NCBI GenBank assembly: GCA_900114885.1
Contig: FOUN01000012.1
Coordinates: 39,160 to 103,159, forward strand
Reading direction: 5' to 3'
DNA from: Psychrobacillus psychrodurans
GTDB lineage: Bacteria > Bacillota > Bacilli > Bacillales_A > Planococcaceae
DNA: 64,000 nt
A model generated the notes under the pieces. The model was given only the letters and a program-made list of their open reading frames with translations, was not told the DNA's origin and ran no database searches. Of this stretch, positions 10,323 to 20,237 are shown piece after piece. A program made the translations under genes and the position numbers. Within the stretch, counting starts at the first letter, position 1. The number at the start of each line of letters is the position of its first letter.

Positions 10323-12152
10323 TTATTTATTTGGCTCATCCATTTTAAGAACGGCCATAAATGCTTCCTGAGGAACTTCTACAGAACCTACTTGCTTCAT
10401 GCGTTTTTTTCCTTCTTTTTGTTTATCAAGAAGTTTGCGTTTACGAGATATATCTCCGCCGTAACATTTCGCCAAGACATTTTTACCGATAGACTTAATA
10501 GTAGACCTAGCGACGATTTTTTGTCCAATAGCAGCTTGTACTGGAACTTCAAATTGTTGTCTAGGGATTAGAGCTTTTAGCTTTTCAACTATAACCTTCC
10601 CACGTTCGTACGCGAAATCACGGTGAACAATAAAGCTAAGAGCATCCACTTTCTCACTGTTAAGTAAAATATCCATTTTCACTAACTTAGATTCCTTATA
10701 TCCAATTAAGTCGTAATCAAAAGAAGCATAGCCTTTTGTACTCGACTTTAAAGCATCAAAGAAGTCATAAACAACTTCTGATAAAGGAATTTCATAAATA
10801 ATATTAACACGTGATTTCGATAAGAAATCCATCGTGATAAAGTTCCCGCGTTTACGTTGACAAAGTTCCATAACTGAACCTACATAATCTTCTGGAACCA
10901 TAATAGATGCTTTTACATATGGTTCTTCGATTGTATCTACTTTTTGGACGTCCGGCATCATTGATGGGTTGTCCACTTTTAGAGTATCTCCGTTTGTAAG
11001 CTTTACATCATATATAACACTAGGTGCCGTAGTAATTAAATCAATCTTAAATTCACGTTCTATACGCTCCTGAATTATCTCCATATGTAATAATCCAAGG
11101 AAACCACAACGATATCCAAAACCTAATGCTTGGGAAGTTTCCGGTTCGAACTCTAATGCTGAATCATTCAGTTGAAGTTTTTCTAAAGCCTCACGTAAAT
11201 CAACGTATTTCGTATTGTCAATTGGATATAACCCACAGAAAACCATTGGATTCATTTTTTTATATCCAGCTAAAGGTTCCAAAGCAGGATTGTTAGCTAA
11301 AGTAATCGTATCACCGACACTTGAGTCACCTACGTTTTTCATGGAAGCAGTTAAAAATCCAACGTCACCAACAGTCAATTCAGAACGCTGTGTCGTTCTA
11401 GGAGTAAATACCCCCGTCTCTACTACTTCGAATTCCTTGCCAGAAGACATCATTTTAATCGTATCGCCTGGTTTAACTGTACCTTCCACAATACGAATAT
11501 AAACGATTACTCCACGATAAGGATCAAATAATGAGTCAAATATCAATGCCTTTAAAGGTGCATTTGGATCTCCAGATGGTGCAGGTACTTTTTCTACAAT
11601 TTGTTCTAGGATTTCTTCGATACCAATACCAGCTTTTGCAGATGCTAAAACAGCTTCTGAAGCATCCAAACCAATAACGTCTTCAACCTCTGCTCTTACA
11701 CGCTCTGGATCTGCAGCTGGAAGATCTATTTTATTGATAACTGGAAGTATTTCAAGATCATTATCTAAAGCCAAATAAACATTTGCAAGTGTCTGTGCTT
11801 CAATTCCCTGTGCTGCATCTACAACTAAAATAGCGCCTTCACAGGCAGCTAAGCTACGAGACACCTCATAGGTGAAATCGACATGACCTGGAGTATCAAT
11901 AAGATGGAAGATGTACTCTTCACCGTCTTTTGCATTATAAGTCAATTGAACAGCATTCAATTTTATAGTAATACCACGTTCACGTTCAAGATCCATTGAA
12001 TCGAGTAATTGGCTCTGCATTTCTCGAGATGTTACCGTTTGCGTTTTTTCTAAGATACGATCCGCAAGTGTCGATTTCCCATGATCAATATGGGCAATAA
12101 TCGAAAAATTACGTATTTTCTTCTGTCGTGCTAGTCTCTCATCATTATTCAT
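10323..12152 (-). CDS. lepA: Elongation factor 4 (LepA)
   Basis: Translational GTPase (EF4) implicated in ribosome back-translocation/initiation. Its 609 residues are normal length. The P-loop AHIDHGKST (20-28), DTPGHVDF (G3) and NKIDLP (G4) are intact, and the C-terminal domain has the [12 protein letters not shown] segment typical of LepA. It is preceded by its own promoter with TATAAT and followed by a terminator. Confidence 0.98.
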   Translation of the reverse strand: MNNDERLARQKKIRNFSIIAHIDHGKSTLADRILEKTQTVTSREMQSQLLDSMDLERERGITIKLNAVQLTYNAKDGEEYIFHLIDTPGHVDFTYEVSRSLAACEGAILVVDAAQGIEAQTLANVYLALDNDLEILPVINKIDLPAADPERVRAEVEDVIGLDASEAVLASAKAGIGIEEILEQIVEKVPAPSGDPNAPLKALIFDSLFDPYRGVIVYIRIVEGTVKPGDTIKMMSSGKEFEVVETGVFTPRTTQRSELTVGDVGFLTASMKNVGDSSVGDTITLANNPALEPLAGYKKMNPMVFCGLYPIDNTKYVDLREALEKLQLNDSALEFEPETSQALGFGYRCGFLGLLHMEIIQERIEREFKIDLITTAPSVIYDVKLTNGDTLKVDNPSMMPDVQKVDTIEEPYVKASIMVPEDYVGSVMELCQRKRGNFITMDFLSKSRVNIIYEIPLSEVVYDFFDALKSSTKGYASFDYDLIGYKESKLVKMDILLNSEKVDALSFIVHRDFAYERGKVIVEKLKALIPRQQFEVPVQAAIGQKIVARSTIKSIGKNVLAKCYGGDISRKRKLLDKQKEGKKRMKQVGSVEVPQEAFMAVLKMDEPNK

Positions 12153-12181
12153 ACTTGTTCACTCCTAATTAAACTACTTGC

Positions 12182-12190
12182 ATTATAACA
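12182..12190 (-). promoter_or_regulatory. Extended -10 promoter of lepA
   Basis: Minus strand TG-T-TATAAT (12182-12190), about 30 bp before the lepA start. No good -35 box is seen, consistent with an extended -10 promoter. The remaining ~230 bp up to the spoIIP terminator is AT-rich and holds no gene; a fragment near 12265-12310 (TTGATGTC...GGATATCAAC) may be remnant repeat. Confidence 0.6.
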
Positions 12191-12420
12191 GATAAAGGAT
12201 TGTTTAAAAGATATTACTGTATCATTGTATGTACATTCTAGATTGTTTAAATTGAGTTGAACCCATAATTAATTGATGTCGTGCTGAGTGGATATCAACG
12301 TTGTTCGGATTTCACTATTTAATATACTTTTATGTATTTTAAAATAAATAATTTTTCGCCAGACTTTAATCTTATCAAAAACCTCTTAATAACACAATCT
12401 ACGAGTATATATTCCTTATG

Positions 12421-12452
12421 AAAAGAGATGAAGCATAATTGCTTCATCTCTT
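12421..12452 (-). terminator. Terminator after spoIIP
   Basis: Near-perfect hairpin AGAGATGAAGCA-ATTA-TGCTTCATCTCT followed by TTTT on the minus strand, just past the spoIIP stop. Confidence 0.9.
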
Positions 12453-12461
12453 ATTGTTTAC

Positions 12462-13280
12462 TTATATTGGTAAATCTTCATTTAACATATTAGATATTGC
12501 TTTTGCTAAAACTGCAATAGAACGATTTAATTCCTGTTCATTATTATCAATGCCACCCAATTCTACATTGAGTAAAATTTTGGAAAGGTCTTGATTGTAT
12601 ACACCGTCTACTCCCTTTCCTTCTCGTGGTAGAATTCCTCGTGAAATTCCAGGAACTAATTTATTAAGTTGATCAGAGAGATTTTGTGCGAGTTGTTCAT
12701 TCCATTTATAATTGGGGTGCTCTCGGCCAATAACAAATATAAATTTAGCATAGCGTTCTTCTCCATTTATAAGCGTCGTCACATTTGCTTTTGCGGAATC
12801 CCTATGAATATCTAAAATAATATCATATTCTTTCTGCCCAATTGCTTGTTGAACAAAAGGTCTTATTGAATCATATTGTTTCGCATCTCCAGTAATCTCT
12901 GGTCCCAAAATATCGGTTTCTAATTGATGAACTGCAAATTGAGCAGTTATTTGCTCTTGGAAGGACGTAATATTGTTTTCTGAATGGTACGTTGCAATTT
13001 TCTCACCCTTAGCAGCTAGTATAGGCTTATAGGCTTCTTGAGAATGGGTAAAATAAACAAATGCTTTTTTAGGTTCTAAAATTTCGGGAGCAGCAGTTTT
13101 TGTTTCTAACTGCGCGGCGTAGACGACTGCAGTGGTACTCTCCTCTTTTGGTGTTACTTCTTTTGTTGCGGTTTGTTGCTTTTGTTGCGGGAAAAGAGGC
13201 GTTTGGACGGTTGCAATAATAATTGGTGCTAAAAATAAAAGTAATAAAATGCTAACTACATTCTTTAAGGACTTAGCCAT
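12462..13280 (-). CDS. spoIIP: Stage II sporulation protein P (peptidoglycan hydrolase)
   Basis: Amidase/endopeptidase of the SpoIID-SpoIIM-SpoIIP engulfment machine at the septum. From ATG 13280 (AGGAG upstream) it is 272 residues with an N-terminal membrane segment (about 6-28) and the SpoIIP catalytic domain: YFTHSQEAY, a DIHRDS motif, FVIGREHPNY and NVELGG near the C-terminus. A longer frame from TTG 13322 lacks a ribosome site. A sigma-E-like -10 (CATACGAT, 13302-13309) lies 20-odd bp upstream but the -35 is weak. It lies downstream of gpr on the same strand, as in B. subtilis. Confidence 0.95.
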   Translation of the reverse strand: MAKSLKNVVSILLLLFLAPIIIATVQTPLFPQQKQQTATKEVTPKEESTTAVVYAAQLETKTAAPEILEPKKAFVYFTHSQEAYKPILAAKGEKIATYHSENNITSFQEQITAQFAVHQLETDILGPEITGDAKQYDSIRPFVQQAIGQKEYDIILDIHRDSAKANVTTLINGEERYAKFIFVIGREHPNYKWNEQLAQNLSDQLNKLVPGISRGILPREGKGVDGVYNQDLSKILLNVELGGIDNNEQELNRSIAVLAKAISNMLNEDLPI

Positions 13281-13334
13281 AATTTCCACTCTCCTCACAC
13301 AATCGTATGAAGAGAGCGGCAATTTTAGAACACT

Positions 13335-14351
13335 TTATCTAGTTGTAATCCAACTTTCTATCCCATTAGACAATATATATGCATAGTGTTCAACCCAAGC
13401 ATCCGTTTCTTTAGGGGTTACAAATAGGGATGGGTTTTTACCGACAAATACTTCTTCAAACAACTTTCTTTTTTCTTCCGTAGACCACGTAACCCATTCT
13501 CCAAAAATTGGTTGAAGTACAGATTTGTCGATGTTCGGTTTTTTATTAGAAACCATCGGCGTTACCGCTAATGCAGAGGAAGGTCGCCCTTTTTCCTCCA
13601 CCTTAGAAGCAATATAATGAATGACTTGCTCCATTGCATCAGCATATAAAACTGGTCCATCCACAACCATCGGAATACCTATAGCTGTTACTGGCACCCC
13701 ATATACTTCTTCCGATATTTCTTTTCGTTGATTTCCTACACCTGATCCTGGATGTATTCCTGTATTTGTCAGCTGAATAGTTTTACATAGGCGTTCGCTA
13801 TTTCTAGCTGCTAAAGCATCTAACACAATGATTAGATCTGGTTTATATGCTTTACTAATTGCTTCTACAAAATCACTTGTCTCAAAACCTGTTTGTCCAG
13901 TTACCCCTGGAGCATACATCACTACTTTTACCCGTTCAGCACTTTCAGTCAATGAAGAACTTTGTAAATACTCAATTGCCTTTGGACCAATGGCATCAGG
14001 AGTTATAGTTGCATTACCTAATCCAATGATTAATATTTTTGAGTCCTTCGATAGATTTAAATCATGATGCATCTCTCTAAGTTTTTCGATAAATATTTTT
14101 TCTAAGGGTTTGAAACTATCCTCTTGGTCCGGACTCACCGTCAAATCCGTTAAAGTAATATATTTACCTTTTTTCTTTCCTAATTTCTTTTCTCCTTCTT
14201 CATTGACTTCAATTGATGTCACAAGTACTGCACCTTCACGATTTTCTTCGAATGTAATTCCTTCGGAGTTTTTAAGTTTATTTTTCTCCTCGCCTGTACG
14301 ATGCTTTACCATTTCATCTGATTCATCTAATAAATCAGTTCTTCCCCACAT
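13335..14351 (-). CDS. gpr: Germination protease GPR
   Basis: Endopeptidase (family A25) that degrades small acid-soluble spore proteins during germination; made as a zymogen in the forespore. Its 338 residues begin at ATG 14351 with AGAGGTGAT at ideal spacing. The short N-terminus with RTDLLDES corresponds to the autoprocessed propeptide region. Conserved blocks DLTVSPDQEDSF, GLGNATITPDAIGP and PHPGSGVGN-like (IHPGSGVGN) are present. It is preceded by a sigma-G-like promoter. Confidence 0.96.
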   Translation of the reverse strand: MWGRTDLLDESDEMVKHRTGEEKNKLKNSEGITFEENREGAVLVTSIEVNEEGEKKLGKKKGKYITLTDLTVSPDQEDSFKPLEKIFIEKLREMHHDLNLSKDSKILIIGLGNATITPDAIGPKAIEYLQSSSLTESAERVKVVMYAPGVTGQTGFETSDFVEAISKAYKPDLIIVLDALAARNSERLCKTIQLTNTGIHPGSGVGNQRKEISEEVYGVPVTAIGIPMVVDGPVLYADAMEQVIHYIASKVEEKGRPSSALAVTPMVSNKKPNIDKSVLQPIFGEWVTWSTEEKRKLFEEVFVGKNPSLFVTPKETDAWVEHYAYILSNGIESWITTR

Positions 14352-14367
14352 AATATCACCTCTTATT

Positions 14368-14398
14368 TAGTGTGGTCGATGTGTCAAGTAAATATTCT
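14368..14398 (-). promoter_or_regulatory. Candidate sigma-G promoter for gpr
   Basis: Minus strand AGAATA (14393-14398), 18-bp spacer, CACACTA (14368-14374), close to the forespore consensus TGAATA/CATACTA. The -10 box ends 16 bp before the gpr start codon, which is close but leaves room for the ribosome site. Confidence 0.6.
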
Positions 14399-14411
14399 TT
14401 GCATTTATATA

Positions 14412-14440
14412 TTGCAATTTGTTTTTGTGTTTGTTAAAAT
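14412..14440 (+). promoter_or_regulatory. Sigma-A promoter of rpsT
   Basis: TTGCAA (14412-14417), 17-bp spacer, TAAAAT (14435-14440), about 60 bp upstream of the rpsT start, divergent from the gpr promoter. Confidence 0.7.
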
Positions 14441-14499
14441 AATGCTTGTTGTATTAGAAAGAAATGTATCATCTCAGACCTTATTAGGAGGTGAAAGGT

Positions 14500-14748
14500 A
14501 TGCCAAACATTAAATCTGCTATTAAACGTGTTAAGACAAATGAGAGATTAAACACTCAAAACGCAAAAGCAAAATCAGCAATGCGTACTGCTGTGAAAAA
14601 AGCTGATACTGCTGCTCTTAATAACGACGAAAACGCAAAAGATCTAATTAAAACTGCTATTCAACAACTTGAAAAAGCAGCTTCAAAAGGATTAATTCAT
14701 AAAAACGCAGCTTCTCGTAAGAAGTCTCAATTAATGAAAAAAGCGTAA
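14500..14748 (+). CDS. rpsT: 30S ribosomal protein S20
   Basis: Small basic primary 16S-rRNA-binding protein. The start is ATG 14500 ([12 protein letters not shown], 82 residues) with a perfect AGGAGGTGA ribosome site. A frame starting at GTG 14491 would begin inside that site and is rejected. It is monocistronic, with its own promoter and strong terminator, lying between gpr and holA as in B. subtilis. Confidence 0.98.
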   Translation: MPNIKSAIKRVKTNERLNTQNAKAKSAMRTAVKKADTAALNNDENAKDLIKTAIQQLEKAASKGLIHKNAASRKKSQLMKKA

Positions 14749-14751
14749 TAA

Positions 14752-14790
14752 AAAAAGACTATCCGATTATTTCGGATAGTCTTTATTTTT
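14752..14790 (+). terminator. Terminator after rpsT
   Basis: Perfect 13-bp stem AAAGACTATCCGA/TCGGATAGTCTTT with a TTATT loop, followed by T-rich sequence. Confidence 0.95.
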
Positions 14791-15171
14791 TTCAAAAAAT
14801 AGTTTTCCCCTTAAGGGCATGGTGGAAATTCGGTAAAAGCATTTTTGACTTCACATAAAAGAAACTATTTTTAAAAAAACATTGCACAAAAGGTTTCTCG
14901 TTGATTATTACTACTTTTAGGTTCTAATACAGAATATCAAATCGCGCTATCCCCCCTAAAGTGTAGGATTTAAAGAAAGAATCATGAACATATCTTGGAA
15001 TCCTGTTATTAACATAAATGCCCGTAAAAACACCATCACGAATGCAATGACTCGAAATTTCTGCTTAACAGACTATAACTTGGAAAAACCATCTTTAATC
15101 ACGTATTTATTGGTGGATTAACATACTTAAATCCAAAGATTATAGAGTGAACTTAATAACGATTAAGCCCC
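14791..15171. other. Gene-free stretch between rpsT and holA
   Basis: About 380 bp with no supported gene. An inverted pair AAAAATAGTTT (near 14796) and AAACTATTTTT (near 14867) could fold, but has no clear role. No obvious terminator for holA is seen here. Confidence 0.6.
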
Positions 15172-16176
15172 TTACTTCAGCAAAAACATCTCTAAAATTC
15201 TATCTCGATTTATATTTAGTGTTTTTAACTGTAAATCGACTGTCGCAAGATCATTCAATGTTTGCAGCAGTTTTTGTTCATTGTGAAGCATAGGGTGATC
15301 TATTAATAACTTTACTCGGTATGGATGGACCTTAAGCTGATTGGCAATTTGCTGAGCATGATAGCCTTTTTTCTTTAAGTGGCTTACCTGGACCATTAAT
15401 CTAACTTGTGTTGCTATTAAAGCATTTAGCTTTAATGGATCCTCTTTTCTCTTCAATAAATCGTGATAAATTTCAATCGCTTCACTTTTATGCCCCGAAA
15501 GATAAGCATTTCCTAATGTAAAAACATCTTGCTCTAGAGTACGTACAAGCAACTTCTTTATTGTGTCACTATCGATCTCTTGCTCTTCGCCAACGAAAGT
15601 TGCTATTTTCGCTAACTCTGTCTGCAGATGAACAAGATCCGTTCCACCAAGTTCAATTAGGCAATCTATAGACTCATCAGACATCGTTTTCCCATGTGTA
15701 GAAAGTTCATGTAAAATCCATCCCTTTAAATCATGGACCTGTAAGCTAACTGACTCAATAACATTGGCTGTCTGTTTCATAGCTTTTGTAATTTTCTTAC
15801 GTTCGTCTAGTTTTTCATAAGGTGCTATAAAAACAGTGATTGCTGATGGTGAAGGAGATTTCAACCACTCTTCTAGACTAACCGTATCATGGACTATTTT
15901 TTCTTTTCCCTTTTCAGTCGCTTTTAGAAAGAATGCATTTTTTGCTATAACCAGTTTCTTATCTGAAAAAAAAGGAATAGTATCTGCCTCATACATAACC
16001 TCGTCTACTTTACTTTCCTCCATATCGAAGGTGATAACTTCTAATTCCCCTTGATCATTTAATTGTCTTTTAATTCTTTTTAATGTTTCTTCGATAAAAT
16101 ATGCTTCATTTCCATATAATAAATACACAGAAGAAATGTTATTATTAGATATCTGCATCCACTTTTCTGAAATCAT
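15172..16176 (-). CDS. holA: DNA polymerase III subunit delta
   Basis: Clamp-loader subunit that opens the sliding clamp. The 334-residue protein has the family N-terminus VYLLYGNEAYFIEE, the AAA+-like domains without a functional Walker A, and a C-terminal collar domain. It corresponds to B. subtilis yqeN, located next to rpsT and the comE locus. It is a single gene with no overlap to neighbours. Confidence 0.93.
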   Translation of the reverse strand: MISEKWMQISNNNISSVYLLYGNEAYFIEETLKRIKRQLNDQGELEVITFDMEESKVDEVMYEADTIPFFSDKKLVIAKNAFFLKATEKGKEKIVHDTVSLEEWLKSPSPSAITVFIAPYEKLDERKKITKAMKQTANVIESVSLQVHDLKGWILHELSTHGKTMSDESIDCLIELGGTDLVHLQTELAKIATFVGEEQEIDSDTIKKLLVRTLEQDVFTLGNAYLSGHKSEAIEIYHDLLKRKEDPLKLNALIATQVRLMVQVSHLKKKGYHAQQIANQLKVHPYRVKLLIDHPMLHNEQKLLQTLNDLATVDLQLKTLNINRDRILEMFLLK

Positions 16177-16331
16177 GTTAAGTGCTCCTTGCTATGTATA
16201 GTTATATTTCATTATATCGTAAATACGTGTATAAATTGTGACATTATATGCCTTACTAGAAAAAGAAAAGTTTGTATATAGATTTTTTATAGGCAATCCT
16301 TTATAATTAGGTGGAAATAGGAGGGGTAACA

Positions 16332-16466
16332 ATGAATGAGTTTGAACAAAATGTCCAGTCGAAACGTAACGACGCGATCGACTCTGGTGTAGGTTTTGTA
16401 GTCTCCTTTGGTTTTTTTGCAATAATGTTTGTCATTGCAACCGTTATTGAGTTCGTAGCTCGATAA
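16332..16466 (+). CDS. yqzM: YqzM family small membrane protein
   Basis: 44-residue protein starting MNEFEQNVQSK with one hydrophobic segment (about 22-41) and a strong ribosome site TAGGAGGGG seven bases before the ATG. It matches the YqzM family found at the same place (between holA and comEC) in Bacillus. Function is unknown. It is transcribed opposite to its neighbours and has its own terminator. Confidence 0.93.
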   Translation: MNEFEQNVQSKRNDAIDSGVGFVVSFGFFAIMFVIATVIEFVAR

Positions 16467-16511
16467 AATGAAAATTCAATTAGTGAGATATTCTTCAATC
16501 GTACTGATTGA

Positions 16512-16556
16512 AAACTAAAAGGGTTTTGCCTCGTGGAGGTAAAACCCTTTTTTCAC
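16512..16556 (+). terminator. Terminator after yqzM
   Basis: Stem AAAAGGGTTTTGCCTC/GAGGTAAAACCCTTTT (one mismatch) with GTG loop and a T run. The AT-rich remainder up to comEC (16557-16703) contains TGCACTTTCAT-TTTCGAAG, which also appears at 5461-5482. Confidence 0.92.
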
Positions 16557-16703
16557 TGCACTTTCATATTTCGAAGCTAATATAATATAGCAAGCGGAAA
16601 CATTCTAAGCATCTGGGGCACAGCTTCATTCTCCTTTTGCCACAGGATGTTAGTCAGACGTGGCCACACAATATGGCTTATTAAGCCTTTGTCCTTTAAA
16701 TAC

Positions 16704-18899
16704 TTATGGAATTGTAACAGTCATATCCCCACTTTTATTAATCTCGACTTCAATAGTACCGTCCGTCCCTGTCTGTAAATAAGGAATTCGCAATTCTTCT
16801 AGACGCTCGACCACCTCTGGATGTGGATGACCATAGCGATTTTCAACGCCTGCTTGTATTATCGCTACACTAGGCTGAACCAAATTCAAAAACTGCTCAG
16901 TGCTAGAGGTTTTACTGCCATGATGACCTACTTTCAATACATCAATTTGTTGTATTGCTCGTGAATAATACTCCACTAGATCTAACTCACCTCGTTCCTC
17001 TAAATCTCCAATGAATAATCCATGAAAATTATTATTTCTCATTGATAATACAAGAGAATCATCATTCCCCTCATATATTTCATCCATTGGATATAAGTAT
17101 TGAAAATGATAGTAATCTGAAAAGATAATGTCCCCAGCAATCTTTTCATAAACCGGGATTCGTTGCTTATCAATCTCCACCCTTAAATCATCCATTACTT
17201 CTTTCTCCCAAGAACCAGGAGTAATATGAATCTCCTTTACTTTTACTCCTCTTAGAACTTCTTCTGCACCTTCCATATGATCAGCATCTGCATGGGTAAT
17301 GATAAGTATATCGATTGCATTTATACCCTTTCCTTTTAACAAAGGCAAAACAACCTGTCTACCAATTTCGTAAGGTTCATTTGTTTGTTTCCAAGTTTCT
17401 TGATCGAACCTTAGTAATCCACCTGTATCTATCATTATTACTTGTTTTCGGTAAGGCATTTCAATTAGTATACAATCACCTTGTCCAACATTTACAAAGG
17501 TAATTCGGGTTGTTGAATCCGTAAGAGGAGCTAATTGAATAACTAATAGAGTGATTAAGAAATAAAGGGTACATCCAAATACCTTCTTTTTTCTTTCTAT
17601 GGAGATAAGTATTGCAATCACGCTAGTGTAGGCAAGAAGTATCATCCAGTTCTCCGGCCTCATAGGATTCCACATCTGGTATGGTAATGTACCTAACTTT
17701 AGAATGAGAATATCAATTAAGCCTCGAATAGGTTCATACACGAGAAACAAAGCTTCAGAGATAGAAGGCACTACAAATGTTAGCAACAGAAACAAAAGAT
17801 TAAGAGGTAAAACGAGAAACGTAAATAAGGGAACAAATATTAAATTTGCGAGGAAAGAAGAAATAGAAATTTCATAAAAGTGATAGAGAAGAATAGGATA
17901 AACGATAACTTGACAAACTGCAGTTAGAATAAACGATTGTAATAAATAGGAATGAGTTGATTTTAATAAAATCGAGGAATAAATAAGTGAAAATGCAGCT
18001 AAATAGGAGAGTTGAAAACCAATTTGGAATATAATCCAAGGTGTTAGAAAGACAAATCCCATAAAACTTAATGAAAAAGCGTCTTCTATTGCTATTTTTC
18101 TTTGAAAAAGTACTGAGATTAAAACAATCTCTGTTACAGAAACAGATCTCCATACGGAAGGCGCCCCTCCAGCAAGCAAAGCATATAAAGGTAGTGCAAT
18201 TATTAACAACCAGTTTGCGGTTTCCCTTCTTACACCTAAACGAATCATTATTTCAAAAATTAACCAAACGATGAGCGCAACATGTAGACCAGAAATAGCA
18301 AATAGATGCGTTATACCGAGTGTCTGGTAGGCACTTTGCATATCGGAAGGCATTTGCTCCCTACTACCTATTAAAAGTGCTTCTGCCTCTGCTTGGAGCG
18401 ATAATGGAAAGCGATCCCGTATATGCCGTTTCACCTTAAAACGCTGCCCTGCCATAAAAGTTATAAAATCTGTATTTTTTCCAATGAGCTCATACTGAGT
18501 AACTTGAAGTTGTCCGACAGAGCCATTACTTTTTAAATAATTTTCCATATTAAATGCATACATATGTGATTTTGGTCCATTAGAAGTTTCTTCCGAGCGT
18601 ATATTCATAGTTATTCCTGCAAGGGAATGTTTTTTGAACGCTTCCTTATGTTGTTCACTTTCCAATTTTAATTGAACATACCACTTATCCTTGTTCTCTG
18701 ATATAGCAAAACCACGTAGAGTGCTTCCATTAATGCGATATGTGTCTGTCCAAGTAATTTGGGTGACATTTTGAGCTAGTGAAGGAATAGGCATTCTCTG
18801 CAAAGTATAAAAGTAGCAACTTATTCCTAAACATAAAATAATTACTATAAATGACACTGAAAACTGTTTATATAAAAGCAAAAAAAGAATTACAAACAA
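16704..18899 (-). CDS. comEC: DNA internalization channel ComEC/Rec2
   Basis: Polytopic membrane protein that carries transforming single-stranded DNA across the membrane. It contains multiple TM segments, the Competence domain with HLFAISGLHVAL, and a C-terminal metallo-beta-lactamase-like domain with ITHADADHMEGAEE and GHHGSKTS. The first canonical start is TTG 18899 (731 residues), which cuts into a TM segment and has no ribosome site. The frame stays open 33 codons further to ATT 18998, which lies 7 bases after AAGGTGG and would give 764 residues, closer to the family length (about 770). The true start is probably there, overlapping comEB. Confidence 0.95.
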   Translation of the reverse strand: MFVILFLLLYKQFSVSFIVIILCLGISCYFYTLQRMPIPSLAQNVTQITWTDTYRINGSTLRGFAISENKDKWYVQLKLESEQHKEAFKKHSLAGITMNIRSEETSNGPKSHMYAFNMENYLKSNGSVGQLQVTQYELIGKNTDFITFMAGQRFKVKRHIRDRFPLSLQAEAEALLIGSREQMPSDMQSAYQTLGITHLFAISGLHVALIVWLIFEIMIRLGVRRETANWLLIIALPLYALLAGGAPSVWRSVSVTEIVLISVLFQRKIAIEDAFSLSFMGFVFLTPWIIFQIGFQLSYLAAFSLIYSSILLKSTHSYLLQSFILTAVCQVIVYPILLYHFYEISISSFLANLIFVPLFTFLVLPLNLLFLLLTFVVPSISEALFLVYEPIRGLIDILILKLGTLPYQMWNPMRPENWMILLAYTSVIAILISIERKKKVFGCTLYFLITLLVIQLAPLTDSTTRITFVNVGQGDCILIEMPYRKQVIMIDTGGLLRFDQETWKQTNEPYEIGRQVVLPLLKGKGINAIDILIITHADADHMEGAEEVLRGVKVKEIHITPGSWEKEVMDDLRVEIDKQRIPVYEKIAGDIIFSDYYHFQYLYPMDEIYEGNDDSLVLSMRNNNFHGLFIGDLEERGELDLVEYYSRAIQQIDVLKVGHHGSKTSSTEQFLNLVQPSVAIIQAGVENRYGHPHPEVVERLEELRIPYLQTGTDGTIEVEINKSGDMTVTIP

Positions 18900-18967
18900 G
18901 AAGAACAGGATAATGGTAGATTCGTAAGCTGCTATTACACCTACTATAACTGCTATAGCGATATATA

Positions 18968-19549
18968 TTAAATTTCCGCGGATGTTGTTAATCCAAATAG
19001 TTCTGCCACCTTCATTTCATATGGTGCTAATTCTTCAACACTTGCTCCTTTTTCTTTCAGCTTTGATATTAGTTCTGTGTACAACGCAACTTTTTCATCA
19101 CTCAAGAAATCTATCTTTCGTTCATCGAAAGGCACATGAATAACTTCGACTCCCGCCTTATTTAACAATTCAATGGCATAAGAGTTGTTTTTATAGTCTT
19201 GAGCATAGTACAGACGACTAATCCCAGCTTGAATGATTGATTTCGTACACGGTAAGCATGGGAAATGAGTTACATATAGGTCAGCACCACTCACTGTAAT
19301 CCCGTATTTAGCACATTGTAAAAGAGCATTCATCTCTGCATGTATAGTTCTCACACAATGGTTATCCACGACATAACATCCATGATCAATACAATGGTCA
19401 CCACCTGAGATAGATCCATTATATCCTCCTGCCATAATTCGGCGATCACGCACAATCGTAGCGCCAACTGCAAGACGTGTACATGTGCTTCTAAGTGCAA
19501 GTAAATGGCTCTGAGCCAAGAAAAATTGATCCCATGTTATTCTCTCCAT
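18968..19549 (-). CDS. comEB: dCMP deaminase-like protein ComEB
   Basis: Cytidine/deoxycytidylate deaminase family member encoded in the late competence operon; it is dispensable for transformation in B. subtilis. The 193 residues contain the zinc signatures HAE (70-72) and PCLPC (97-101). It starts at ATG 19549 with a GGAGGT ribosome site. It lies 70 bp after comEA, and its 3' end probably overlaps the start of comEC. Confidence 0.95.
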   Translation of the reverse strand: MERITWDQFFLAQSHLLALRSTCTRLAVGATIVRDRRIMAGGYNGSISGGDHCIDHGCYVVDNHCVRTIHAEMNALLQCAKYGITVSGADLYVTHFPCLPCTKSIIQAGISRLYYAQDYKNNSYAIELLNKAGVEVIHVPFDERKIDFLSDEKVALYTELISKLKEKGASVEELAPYEMKVAELFGLTTSAEI

Positions 19550-19619
19550 ATAATTACCTCCAAAATATACGTTTATCTAAGTGTAGTAGTTTGTGTAAGA
19601 AACTTCAATAATTCGTTTG

Positions 19620-20237
19620 TTATTTTACGGATATTAATGGTTCCAGTTTCTCATATGTTTTTTGTCCAATACCAGTTACTTTCTTTAAATCCTGTTTTTC
19701 TTTGAAGGCTCCAGATTGCTCGCGATGAGAAATAATTGCCTCGGCTTTAGCTGCTCCAATGCCTGGTAAAGTAGACAAAACTGTAGAATCAGCATTATTT
19801 ATATTTACTAACGACGATTGTGAACTGCTAGTAGGTAACAGCACTTCTTCTACTTCTTCGCCCTCTTCAGGAACATAGATTACCATCTCATCTTTCACAC
19901 GCTCTGCATGATTAATATGTTTTGAGTTACTAGACTCTAAATAGCCGCCAGCCATTTCAATCGCATTTAATACACGATCTCCTTCTAAAAGTTCATAAAC
20001 ACCCGGTTTCATTACAGCACCTTTTACTTCCACAAAAACAAGGGGAGTTTCTACATATTCAATTATTTCTTCTTCTGGAAAATTTTCTTTTAATGGGATA
20101 GTTGGGATTGAATCAGCTTTGGGGGTAGCCGATTTTAGAAAGGATTGAATACTGATGAACAGTATTATTCCTATTACTACTACTGGGAGTAATAGCTTTT
20201 TCTTATATTTCTGGACGAACTGTTGAATCAGAATCAT
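19620..20237 (-). CDS. comEA: Competence DNA-binding receptor ComEA
   Basis: Membrane-anchored DNA receptor for transformation. The 205 residues have an N-terminal TM anchor (about 14-32), an SLBB domain (about 65-115) and a C-terminal helix-hairpin-helix DNA-binding domain (NINNADSTVLSTLPGIGAAK, then VTGIGQKTYEKL). The AAGAGG ribosome site lies unusually close to the ATG and inside a small hairpin (CCTCTT-ATGA-AAGAGG), which may dampen translation. B. subtilis has divergent comER upstream; none is present here. Confidence 0.94.
   Translation of the reverse strand: MILIQQFVQKYKKKLLLPVVVIGIILFISIQSFLKSATPKADSIPTIPLKENFPEEEIIEYVETPLVFVEVKGAVMKPGVYELLEGDRVLNAIEMAGGYLESSNSKHINHAERVKDEMVIYVPEEGEEVEEVLLPTSSSQSSLVNINNADSTVLSTLPGIGAAKAEAIISHREQSGAFKEKQDLKKVTGIGQKTYEKLEPLISVK

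Noticed and set aside
14791..15171. Hidden small gene between rpsT and holA
   Set aside because: No frame with a ribosome site or plausible composition could be found on either strand.
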